64,000 nucleotides of DNA from Woeseiaceae bacterium (GTDB lineage Bacteria > Pseudomonadota > Gammaproteobacteria > Steroidobacterales > Woeseiaceae): NCBI GenBank assembly GCA_021773055.1, contig JAJFKV010000072.1:1-64000 (forward strand). The letters are read 5' to 3'. The notes under the pieces are model-generated. The model had not been told where the DNA came from. It saw only the letters and a program-made list of their open reading frames with translations, and did not search any database. Shown here piece after piece: positions 1 to 6,782 of the stretch. A program made the translations under genes and the position numbers. The number at the start of each line of letters is the position of its first letter. Within the stretch, counting starts at the first letter, position 1.

Positions 1-109
1 CGCATGTTTGGGTCAAAATATTCGTAGTCTGCGGGTGCATGTCCCCCTCACCGACAGATACCTGCCGGCTGTCTCTTAATATTACTGAGGGAGAGACTGA
101 CTATCTATA

Positions 110-176
110 TTGGGTCAGCAGCAGTCGTTCAACATTCTAACACTTGGGCGGCTGGTTCCGGCCAAAAGGAGACGTT
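110..176 (-). repeat. Imperfect palindromic repeat, copy A, after the first membrane gene
   Basis: TTGGGTCAGCAGCAGTCGTT at 110-129 is identical to bases 856-875 in copy B. A second block, TTCCGGCCAAAAGGAGACGTT without its last base, lies at 156-175 and resembles the GGCC-containing block of copy B. Read on the minus strand, the element begins about 25 bases after the stop of the membrane gene ending at 201. It is one of three related elements in the first 1.4 kb. The outer arm of the hairpin seen in copy B is lost here. Confidence 0.6.
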
Positions 177-200
177 GGATTAAATACATACAGTAAATCA

Positions 201-641
201 TCATGCTTCTGTTTTAGGTACGCAAGGAACAAGCCATCGAGGGAGCGATGCTGCCAACACGAAACCGCTGAGACCACCAAAGAGTGCGAAGATTAGCTCG
301 CGTGGCTGGATTCCATATCCGCCGATAAGATCCGAAAAAAATGGCAGACTAAAGACAATTGCCATCGAGAACGCCCCTATCAATCCCCGAGTGACGCGAG
401 TTCCAGTCAATTTGAGGTACTTCGAGAGCATCAACGCTGAGCCCGAATAGACTACGCCAGCGACCATCGCGAGAATTCCGAACTCCGAGACCGCCGAACC
501 AACATCGCCAATTGGGTTGTAGTTGCGAAAAAAGTCTGGTCTGACCACCAAGCCGTAGGCGAAAAAAAGCACAAGTCCGATAACAGGACCGAGCAGTGCG
601 AAGAGCACAATCGTTGCGAAGAATTTCTTGACTAATTGCAT
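201..641 (-). CDS. Small membrane protein of unknown function (four predicted membrane segments)
   Basis: A 146-residue protein with four hydrophobic stretches, at about residues 6-32, 54-72, 87-109 and 115-134, so it should sit in the inner membrane. I recognise no family or catalytic motif. The next minus-strand gene has a similar size and membrane pattern. Both are followed by related palindromic repeats, which gives a cassette-like look. The ATG at 641 overlaps the end of a 32-codon ORF with a signal-like peptide (632-730). Function unknown. Confidence 0.6.
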   Translation of the reverse strand: MQLVKKFFATIVLFALLGPVIGLVLFFAYGLVVRPDFFRNYNPIGDVGSAVSEFGILAMVAGVVYSGSALMLSKYLKLTGTRVTRGLIGAFSMAIVFSLPFFSDLIGGYGIQPRELIFALFGGLSGFVLAASLPRWLVPCVPKTEA

Positions 642-730
642 GTTGAGGTCACTGTCGGACTGCCACCGGATGCACTTGCAGCCGCTGGAAAGAAAATGGC
701 GAGAACTGTTAGGCGGAATCGAGCGATCAT
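632..730 (-). CDS. Possible 32-residue exported peptide or gene remnant
   Basis: A short ORF starting at ATG 730 encodes MIARFRLTVLAIFFPAAASA followed by a short polar tail. This is a good match to a Sec signal peptide with little after it. Its TAG stop overlaps the start of the membrane gene that begins at 641 by ten bases, so the two could be translationally coupled. It may equally be the stump of a lost exported protein. Evidence is only composition and position. Confidence 0.2.
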   Translation of the reverse strand: MIARFRLTVLAIFFPAAASASGGSPTVTSTCN

Positions 731-845
731 CGTTGTTACTCCGATAGTTTCTAGCTTCGGAGATTTAAACAACGGAATCGGGCGAAATAGTGGCGCCTGA
801 CGGGCAAAATGTGGCGGAACTCGCAACCAGATACGCGGTACGACG

Positions 846-928
846 AACGTCTGCTTTGGGTCAGCAGCAGTCGTTGAGTGTATCACCAGGTGAACGACTC
901 CTTCCGGCCACAACCGGTCACTCAGCAA
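846..928 (-). repeat. Imperfect palindromic repeat, copy B, joined to the stop of the second membrane gene
   Basis: AACGTCTGCT at 846-855 and AGCAGTCGTT at 866-875 form a 10-bp stem with one mismatch around a 10-base loop. Next comes a linker and a second block centred on CTTCCGGCCACAACC (about 899-914). On the minus strand the element starts at the stop codon of the gene ending at 918. Copies A and C share the TTGGGTCA core. Such short dispersed palindromes are common in marine gammaproteobacteria; whether they are mobile or recombination sites cannot be told from here. Confidence 0.65.
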
Positions 929-1334
929 AGGCCTTTTCTCGGTGTCCAGCCAACCAGAATGCTACAGCGCTGCAAATGCCGAAATAGAGGAATACTAATG
1001 AGAATGATGGATCGAATGCCGCGACAAGCGCAGCAGGAAGTAACCCCAACACCACTATCGTAAGCGATGAAGGGGCGCCAACCTTAGAAAGCACGGTGTA
1101 CAGTGGGATGGCGTAGATGAATACAAGAATCGTGGCAATCGCAAAAGCGATCAATGCAATCACGCCCAAGAAGACCAGCCAGCCGAAGAAGTCTTGTGAT
1201 CTGTCAACAATACCGGCAGATAGCTTTGGCCGAAAAATGAACATTGCAATTCCGGGTATGAATGTTGCCGGAACGGGCGCTACGATTGCCCAGATTCCTC
1301 GGGCTACAACTGGGTCTTTTGTTGTCCTAATCAT
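918..1334 (-). CDS. Small membrane protein of unknown function
   Basis: A 138-residue hydrophobic protein with four or five membrane segments, at about residues 13-34, 49-79 (long enough for one or two), 90-107 and 111-130. No domain or catalytic motif is recognisable. It reads in the same direction as the gene at 201-641 and is likewise bracketed by palindromic repeats (846-928 and 1367-1391). The stop codon lies inside the repeat. This suggests that gene and repeat travel or are duplicated together. Function unknown. Confidence 0.6.
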   Translation of the reverse strand: MIRTTKDPVVARGIWAIVAPVPATFIPGIAMFIFRPKLSAGIVDRSQDFFGWLVFLGVIALIAFAIATILVFIYAIPLYTVLSKVGAPSSLTIVVLGLLPAALVAAFDPSFSLVFLYFGICSAVAFWLAGHREKAFAE

Positions 1335-1366
1335 GATTCAAATAGAGGTTATGCGCATTGTCTTCG

Positions 1367-1391
1367 AACGACCGCTTTGGGTCACTAGCAG
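1367..1391 (-). repeat. Imperfect palindromic repeat, copy C (partial)
   Basis: AACGACCGCTTTGGGTCACT at 1367-1386 followed by AGCAG matches the hairpin half of copy B, with the right arm decayed. It lies between the membrane gene starting at 1334 and the 28-bp palindrome at 1402-1429. It keeps the TTTGGGTCA core that all three copies share. Confidence 0.5.
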
Positions 1392-1401
1392 AAGCCCACG
1401 A

Positions 1402-1429
1402 CACCCCAAAACCGGCCGGTTTTGGGGTG
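1402..1429. repeat. Perfect 28-bp palindrome, possible bidirectional terminator
   Basis: CACCCCAAAACCGG at 1402-1415 is followed directly by its exact reverse complement at 1416-1429, with no spacer. In RNA the AAAACCGG/CCGGTTTT core would fold into a strong hairpin. It lies about 75 bases beyond the stop of the lipoprotein gene ending at 1503, so it could end that transcript, but no run of more than four T follows the stem. A binding site for a dimeric protein is the alternative. Confidence 0.5.
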
Positions 1430-1502
1430 AAGCGGAAGTACTAGTGCCGGATATTGACTGTTTTCTGTCTGTACGATCGAGCCTGAGTTATCACACCAGG
1501 TC

Positions 1503-1748
1503 TCACTCCGTCGCCGCTTCTTCCGCTTCTTCGACTGCTGCGTCAATATCCGCTTTTTCCTGCTCCAGTATCGCGCCTACGTCTTCGGCTCGCTGTATTG
1601 CATCTTGCATGGTATCGGCGACATCTTTGCCGACCGTCTCTGTCGCTTCCTCAACTACTTCTGCAGCTTCTTCAGCTGCGTCACCGGTATCGCCACCACC
1701 GCATGCAAACAAAGTCAAACTCGCGAGCAGGATCAGTAACTGTTTCAT
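1503..1748 (-). CDS. Small acidic lipoprotein
   Basis: An 81-residue protein that starts with a lipoprotein signal (LASLTLFAC, cysteine at residue 16). After processing it leaves a short GGG linker and an Ala/Glu-rich, probably helical tail. Resembles the small helical lipoproteins common in gammaproteobacteria, but has no named domain. It precedes, by 14 bases on the other side, the hydrolase gene that ends at 1762, and may be the last gene of that minus-strand run. Function unknown. Confidence 0.65.
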   Translation of the reverse strand: MKQLLILLASLTLFACGGGDTGDAAEEAAEVVEEATETVGKDVADTMQDAIQRAEDVGAILEQEKADIDAAVEEAEEAATE

Positions 1749-1761
1749 TGGATATTTCCCT

Positions 1762-2268
1762 TTATTGAGTGCCAGTTGTGTTTCTTATAAATTGTTCCAG
1801 GTATTCGCATATTTCACTGATATTTTCCGTTAGCCGGTGATCCCCATTAACCAGGTGCAATGTCGCGGAACAATCACGAGCGAATCGAATGCTGTTTTCG
1901 ACCGGCACGATATCATCATGCCAGCCATGGACGATGCAGATCGGCATCCTGGGCGCTGGCGGCGTCAGCTCCTCGTAGCCCTCCATAAAGTATGCCGGGG
2001 CGAGCACAAACAGGCCTGCGGCACCCAGCGTGTCGGCGGCCGCTGTCGCGACGTGACCACCCATACTTGAGCCGACCAACAGCAACGAATCGCCGCTACC
2101 GGAACAATCACGCACGAGCTTTTCCACTCGCTCTGTTGGGTCGGCAATGCCCTGATAATCAATACTTTCGACATCGCAACCAAGACTCTTGGCGAGCTCG
2201 GACATTACCCGAATTTTAGTGCCCCAGGGCCCACTCTCCTGACCGTGTGAAAAAACTACCGTTGTCAT
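1762..2268 (-). CDS. Small alpha/beta-hydrolase fold protein (YqiA/RBBP9-like)
   Basis: A 168-residue cytoplasmic hydrolase. It has the nucleophile elbow GSSMGG with Ser at residue 68, an acid in HGWHDDIVP and a histidine in GDHRL, so the catalytic triad is complete. The opening SHGQESGPWGTK and the short length without a cap domain match small serine hydrolases of the YqiA/RBBP9 sort. Substrate unknown. Its start overlaps the stop of the upstream double DsbA-fold gene by four bases (2265-2268), so the two are probably translated in tandem. Confidence 0.8.
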   Translation of the reverse strand: MTTVVFSHGQESGPWGTKIRVMSELAKSLGCDVESIDYQGIADPTERVEKLVRDCSGSGDSLLLVGSSMGGHVATAAADTLGAAGLFVLAPAYFMEGYEELTPPAPRMPICIVHGWHDDIVPVENSIRFARDCSATLHLVNGDHRLTENISEICEYLEQFIRNTTGTQ

Positions 2269-3602
2269 ACCAGTATCCCATCTCCCGTGTCGCAGAGTTC
2301 TTCGATATGTCTCACCAGCATCCAGTCCCGATCCTGCCCCCAGACCATGAAATCACCCATGCGTAATGTTGGAACGCCCCACGACCCCGACGCCATCATC
2401 GACTCGCGATTGGCCTCGACTGGCTCTCTCCAGTCGTCGGCGCGCATAGCCGCCTCAACCTCCGGCCAAAACAGACCGGTGCGGCCCGCAATCTTTCGCA
2501 TACCGTCATCCGTTGCCACGTCGATGGCCTCAGCCCAGATAGCGGCACCTGCGTTCAGCAGAAATTCCCGCGCGCGGCGCTCGGATTCAGCGTACTGAAA
2601 TACTGCGAGGCAACGTTCGGCGCCTGCGCCGACCGGATCAGCGACGTTGCCAAAGGGAACATTCCGACGACTGGCTTCGCGGTGTGTGTCCTTAATGATG
2701 TAAAGGATCTTAAGCGGTGGCACCTGCATGCCACGCATCACCATGGGCAGAACTGGTCGCAGTTTCACCTCGATGCCAAAAGCATCTGCAATTTCAAAAG
2801 TTCGCTGCAACCCGACGTAAGAATACGGGCTACGAAACGAATGGTAGTACTCCAGCGGCGGCAAATCCCTTGCGGCTGCCGGCGGCCTGACGGGTAAGGA
2901 TACCTTCATCGCCTGGTCGATCGATGCCAGCAGCGGATCCGGCGCCTCACTTCTCATGGTGCCGGCTGCTTCAAGGCGGTCGAGTAAGTAGTGCAAACGA
3001 TCCACGCCCCAAAACCATTCTCCGGCGTAGTGCAGCATCGCCGCGCAGTAGTGGCCGAGCTTCTCCTGAAGCTTTTGCGAATCGGCGACGACCTTTTTCG
3101 CATTTCCGTTCGAATCTGCCGCACTGCTCATGATCGCAGCTGCAGAACTGTCACCACGCCAGAATACCGCCAGCGCCTGACGAAACTCTTCATCGAATGC
3201 ATCGGTACCGAGCAAGGACGCAACGGTATTAGTAAGGCCGACGCGGTACTCCGTCGGCGGCAAACTGCCTTTGTCGAGAAACGGAATGCCGAGTTCAGCC
3301 GCCAGACGCGCACAGTCGGCGATCGCATACTCGGCCAGCATTTCTGCTGCCGGCTGATACTCATCGCCTCGTGCCTGTGACAAATGGATACGGAGTTCGA
3401 TATCGTAGCTCGCCGCAAGACTCGGCAGGTAATGCGACAAAATGTAAGAGTAAGGATCGTCGATCTGCAGAAAAACAGAGACAACATGGCCTTCGCCACG
3501 CATTTGACGACGCTTTTCAGTCAGCCAGCGCTGCGCCCGGATGATGTTCGGATTGAATAACAAGTTCAGCAGCAGCGATCGTATTTTTCGCTCGAGATTC
3601 AT
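2265..3602 (-). CDS. Double DsbA-fold protein (2-hydroxychromene-2-carboxylate isomerase-like)
   Basis: A 445-residue protein with two thioredoxin-like (DsbA-family) halves. The first starts near residue 40 (VSVFLQIDDPYSYILSHYLP), the second near residue 250 (EYYHSFRSPYSYVGLQ). Both carry the S/D-PYSY signature of the hydroxychromene carboxylate isomerase/GST-kappa group. Neither shows a CXXC pair, so a disulfide oxidoreductase role is unlikely and glutathione-linked isomerase or transferase chemistry is likelier. It overlaps its neighbours by four bases at both ends. Substrate unknown. Confidence 0.75.
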   Translation of the reverse strand: MNLERKIRSLLLNLLFNPNIIRAQRWLTEKRRQMRGEGHVVSVFLQIDDPYSYILSHYLPSLAASYDIELRIHLSQARGDEYQPAAEMLAEYAIADCARLAAELGIPFLDKGSLPPTEYRVGLTNTVASLLGTDAFDEEFRQALAVFWRGDSSAAAIMSSAADSNGNAKKVVADSQKLQEKLGHYCAAMLHYAGEWFWGVDRLHYLLDRLEAAGTMRSEAPDPLLASIDQAMKVSLPVRPPAAARDLPPLEYYHSFRSPYSYVGLQRTFEIADAFGIEVKLRPVLPMVMRGMQVPPLKILYIIKDTHREASRRNVPFGNVADPVGAGAERCLAVFQYAESERRAREFLLNAGAAIWAEAIDVATDDGMRKIAGRTGLFWPEVEAAMRADDWREPVEANRESMMASGSWGVPTLRMGDFMVWGQDRDWMLVRHIEELCDTGDGILV

Positions 3603-3967
3603 TCTTCATCCCACATTGAACTCGGCTTCCAGAGTAACTCATCGAGGTCGGGCTCCCAGCGGTATTTCTTCATATCCACTTTGCCGTTGATAAGCGGAAC
3701 ATCCTCCTCGGCGAGACGATCTCGCTGCGTCCGGAAATTGCTGCTATTGGGGTCAAACGCGCTCTTCCCCGACGAAGTGATCACGCGATGCCAGGGCAAC
3801 TTGAGTTCCTTCGGCGCGTGCCGCAACGCATAGGCCACTTGCCTCGCGCCTCGCGGAACACCGGAGATCTCGGCGATCTGACCGTAGTTGGCAACAGAGC
3901 CGCGCGGAATATCCTGGATGGTCTCCCAGATACGCCGCAGGCGTGTTTCGCGGTCCAGCTGCGCCAT
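3599..3967 (-). CDS. Alkyltransferase-like protein (ATL)
   Basis: A 122-residue version of the C-terminal DNA-binding domain of O6-alkylguanine-DNA methyltransferase. The active-site motif PCHR is replaced by PWHRVI with Trp at residue 59, so it cannot accept an alkyl group. Proteins with this change bind O6-alkylguanine and hand the lesion to nucleotide excision repair. The helix-turn-helix region SVANYGQIAEISGVPRGARQVAYAL is well kept in residues 24-48. It lies one base downstream of a GTPase gene stop and overlaps the next gene by four bases. Confidence 0.85.
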   Translation of the reverse strand: MAQLDRETRLRRIWETIQDIPRGSVANYGQIAEISGVPRGARQVAYALRHAPKELKLPWHRVITSSGKSAFDPNSSNFRTQRDRLAEEDVPLINGKVDMKKYRWEPDLDELLWKPSSMWDEE

Positions 3968-3968
3968 A

Positions 3969-5324
3969 TCAGCTCAGCCCCAGGCGAGCTTGAATCTCGC
4001 GCTTGGCGTCGCGGAGGACGGTATCGCGATCCAGAGAATCCAGTATCTGTTTGACGACCAGCTTCGGTCCGCCATCACCCCACGACTTTCCTTCAGCGAG
4101 ATACTCCGCCGCTGCCTGCCCTACGAGATAAGTGCTGTAATAAGCGATCGCACCCTGCGCACCCGCCGTCAATATGGTCGATAGGCCGATCGTGCCAACT
4201 TTCAACGCGCTGGAAACGAAATGCAGTGCCCACACCGTCCCCATCAATGCGGCCGACTCAGCCATGATGACTTTGACGATTGACCCCGCCTCCTTCTGAT
4301 TCAAAGGCAGGTCATAGACTTTCGACAAATGCACAACCATGCCAACGTCTATAAAGGCAGCGGCAAACAGGTCTGCGACCGGAACTGGATTGAAGGCGAC
4401 GGCGATGCCTTTTGCAACGCAATACGTGCGTACCAGTTTCTCGCCAAGCTCGCGCCTGGCGGCAAGAATTCGACGGCCTACCTGATCCGACAAATCGGAC
4501 GCGAACAGGCTGGCATTCAGTGCGGCGAGAGTCTTGCCCTCGGCCTCGAGTATTTCCCACAGCTTTAGCCGCAGGGCGGCAATATCGGGGTCACGGGGCC
4601 GCTGCAGTTCGCGTTCGTTACCGTCATCATCAATCTCGAGCAAGAGTTGTGGTCTCGGGTTCGCCGCGACGGCAATGACGTGCTCCGGATCGATGATCCC
4701 TGCAGTCTTTTCCCGCACTGATCGCAGCAACGCATCTCGCTCTGTGCTGGTGTAGAGATCCGACTTGTTCAGTGCGAGCAGTATTGGCCGCCCCTCCGCG
4801 ATCGCCGCTTTCAGCGCGTCGAGCTCTGTGTCGGTGATATCGCCATCGATGACAAAAATCACCAGATCAGAGCGTCCGGCGACTTCCTTCGCCAGTGACT
4901 CCCTGTCTTCACCACCCGCCTCATCCAGCCCGGGAGTATCAATCAGGAATACACCCCCAACCTGTCGTTCGTCCCAGGCCTGCATCTCGGAATACTTTGT
5001 TTCTCCGTGAACCGGGCTGACGGAAAAGCGTTCCTCACCGATGAGCGCATTTAGCAACGAAGACTTACCCGTGCTCACGCGCCCAAAGGCTGATAAGTGA
5101 AGGTGGCCGTGATCGAGCTTGTCGAGCATGGACTGCACTGCATCGTAATCGTGTGACAGCGACTCACGCACACCGTCCGGAAGACGCGCGTCATTGATCA
5201 GGTCGCGCAGGCTCTCGCGCGCAAGACTAAGGTGCCCTGCACCTTCGTCACCGACTTCCTCAGTCGGATTTTTCTTCCAGCGCCATTTTGGCAATGCGGC
5301 GAACGCCCGCTTCCAAATGCTCAC
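3969..5324 (-). CDS. Era-like GTPase with C-terminal DUF697-type membrane region
   Basis: A GTPase of about 451 residues. It has a P-loop GRVSTGKSS, a G3 motif DTPG and a G4 motif NKSD, in that order, followed by a hydrophobic C-terminal region with the look of DUF697. I place the start at GTG 5324, because AGGAAGG lies five bases upstream. An ATG at 5375 would extend it by 17 residues deep into the upstream gene. Even with the GTG the genes overlap by 65 bases. Related in plan to the GTPase just upstream; the pair may form a heteromer at the membrane. Process unknown. Confidence 0.8.
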   Translation of the reverse strand: MSIWKRAFAALPKWRWKKNPTEEVGDEGAGHLSLARESLRDLINDARLPDGVRESLSHDYDAVQSMLDKLDHGHLHLSAFGRVSTGKSSLLNALIGEERFSVSPVHGETKYSEMQAWDERQVGGVFLIDTPGLDEAGGEDRESLAKEVAGRSDLVIFVIDGDITDTELDALKAAIAEGRPILLALNKSDLYTSTERDALLRSVREKTAGIIDPEHVIAVAANPRPQLLLEIDDDGNERELQRPRDPDIAALRLKLWEILEAEGKTLAALNASLFASDLSDQVGRRILAARRELGEKLVRTYCVAKGIAVAFNPVPVADLFAAAFIDVGMVVHLSKVYDLPLNQKEAGSIVKVIMAESAALMGTVWALHFVSSALKVGTIGLSTILTAGAQGAIAYYSTYLVGQAAAEYLAEGKSWGDGGPKLVVKQILDSLDRDTVLRDAKREIQARLGLS

Positions 5325-6744
5325 TGATACCTTCCTCGAAATTCCTGGCCGCCATTTCTGGAACCAACTCACCATGACGTGCCAGTGTCAGCACAAGGCT
5401 GCGCCCAAGCGCGTCGAATATAAGTCCGTATGCAACAGCGTGTGCCAATCCGCCAACAACGGTACCCAAACCTGGAAATGCCTTTAGCCCGTTGCCCGCC
5501 ACCGCCATAGACAGCGGCAATGCCCGTCCAACCCGGCTTTGGCCCATGGACAGAAACTCTTCAATATCGAGATCGCGCGGCGCGGCACCGTAGATCTTGC
5601 ACAGCTCCTGCGTCATCGTAGTACCAATATATCCTTGCACCAGGATATCCGTTCCGGGACTCACCGCTGCCATGGCACCAACGACCGCTTTGCGCGTCGC
5701 GCTGCGGATAATTTGCTCCGAGCGTTGCAGTCGATACTCGCCTTCCGCTACCTCGAGTTTCTCGGCCGTAATCTGAAATACGGCGCGTTCCCGGCGTGCG
5801 TCGAGCGGCTGAGTATCATCGCCGAGAAGCCGGTTGATGGCGACAATCAACACACCGATGTCCGCTGCTCTTTCCCGTCGGACTGTACCCTCGCTGCCAT
5901 CGGCGCGTTGCTCGATGACTTCGCTTTCGCCGCCGGCACTCACGGCAACAACGTGATCACGCCCTGCCGCAGCACCAAGATCGTCAATGCGTTGCAGCAG
6001 TTTTTGCATCAGTGTGGCTTGCTCGTCGGGTGAATATCTATCGGCTTTGTTCAATACCAGGATGATCGGCTTATCAAATGCCAGCAGGGTCCTGATGGCG
6101 GCTAGCTCAGCCCGAGTGAGATCACTGTCACAAACAAATAGCACCAGATGCGAGCGCTTCGCTTCCTCTGTTGCGATCTCGTCGAGGCCTTCCGCATGTC
6201 CACCAGTACCGGGGACATCCGTCAGCAGAATTTCGGTGCCAATATTATTTCGCCATCGATAGTGACGCACATCTTCTGTCGATCCTCCGACAACATCAAC
6301 AACAACATTAGCGTCAGGCACCAGCGCTTTGATCAGCGAGCTCTTGCCCGCACTAATTTCACCAAAGAAACACAGATGTATGGCGCCGCTGGCCTGGCGT
6401 GCCGCAAGATCCCGAAGCTCTGACCGGGCATCACTAACATCAACTCCAGCAGCTTCCGCTTGCTGAAGTCGCGCTTTAATGTCGCTCCTGGACATTGCAT
6501 CGGACGCTTTGGTCGGTGCGACTTTTTGCTTGACGACCAGCCGCAGCGCCAGCCAGACGGCGCCTGTCGCAAGCAACACCATGACCGCAATATAGGTGTA
6601 CAGAACAGCCGGCGGGCCCGCTCGCAGACGGTCCCAGACATTCAGCGCTGACTCGGTAATGAATAGCAACGCTCCTGTCGCTACAACAAAAACGAGGGCA
6701 ATAACGACCGCGATCGCTACGCGAATGAATCGATCAAGTTTCAT
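5260..6744 (-). CDS. Membrane-anchored GTPase with DUF697-type C-terminus
   Basis: A 494-residue protein with two N-terminal membrane helices (about residues 8-30 and 47-70). The GTPase domain has a P-loop GEISAGKSS, a G3-like DVPG and a G4 NKAD. A C-terminal region with hydrophobic segments follows (SPGTDILVQGYIG and PGLGTVVGGLAHAVAYGLIF), as in DUF697/YcjF-like proteins. Members of this group sit at the inner membrane and some respond to stress, but the role here is unknown. First gene of a run that continues through a second GTPase to the ATL protein. Confidence 0.8.
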   Translation of the reverse strand: MKLDRFIRVAIAVVIALVFVVATGALLFITESALNVWDRLRAGPPAVLYTYIAVMVLLATGAVWLALRLVVKQKVAPTKASDAMSRSDIKARLQQAEAAGVDVSDARSELRDLAARQASGAIHLCFFGEISAGKSSLIKALVPDANVVVDVVGGSTEDVRHYRWRNNIGTEILLTDVPGTGGHAEGLDEIATEEAKRSHLVLFVCDSDLTRAELAAIRTLLAFDKPIILVLNKADRYSPDEQATLMQKLLQRIDDLGAAAGRDHVVAVSAGGESEVIEQRADGSEGTVRRERAADIGVLIVAINRLLGDDTQPLDARRERAVFQITAEKLEVAEGEYRLQRSEQIIRSATRKAVVGAMAAVSPGTDILVQGYIGTTMTQELCKIYGAAPRDLDIEEFLSMGQSRVGRALPLSMAVAGNGLKAFPGLGTVVGGLAHAVAYGLIFDALGRSLVLTLARHGELVPEMAARNFEEGISEHLEAGVRRIAKMALEEKSD

Positions 6745-6782
6745 TGTCAGACAGTCTACTATGTCGCGGCCAGAGGCCGCTC

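Noticed and set aside
71..97. GTCTCT...AGAGAC inverted repeat near the left edge
   Set aside because: Six-base arms with a 15-base loop are weak and expected by chance.
1117..1833. Plus-strand ORF of 238 codons over the lipoprotein gene
   Set aside because: Ser-rich reading opposite the lipoprotein's Glu/Ala codons and across the 28-bp palindrome; no family.
5325..5375. ATG start at 5375 for the second GTPase
   Set aside because: The GTG at 5324 has a strong ribosome site, and the ATG would add 17 residues read out of the upstream gene's frame.
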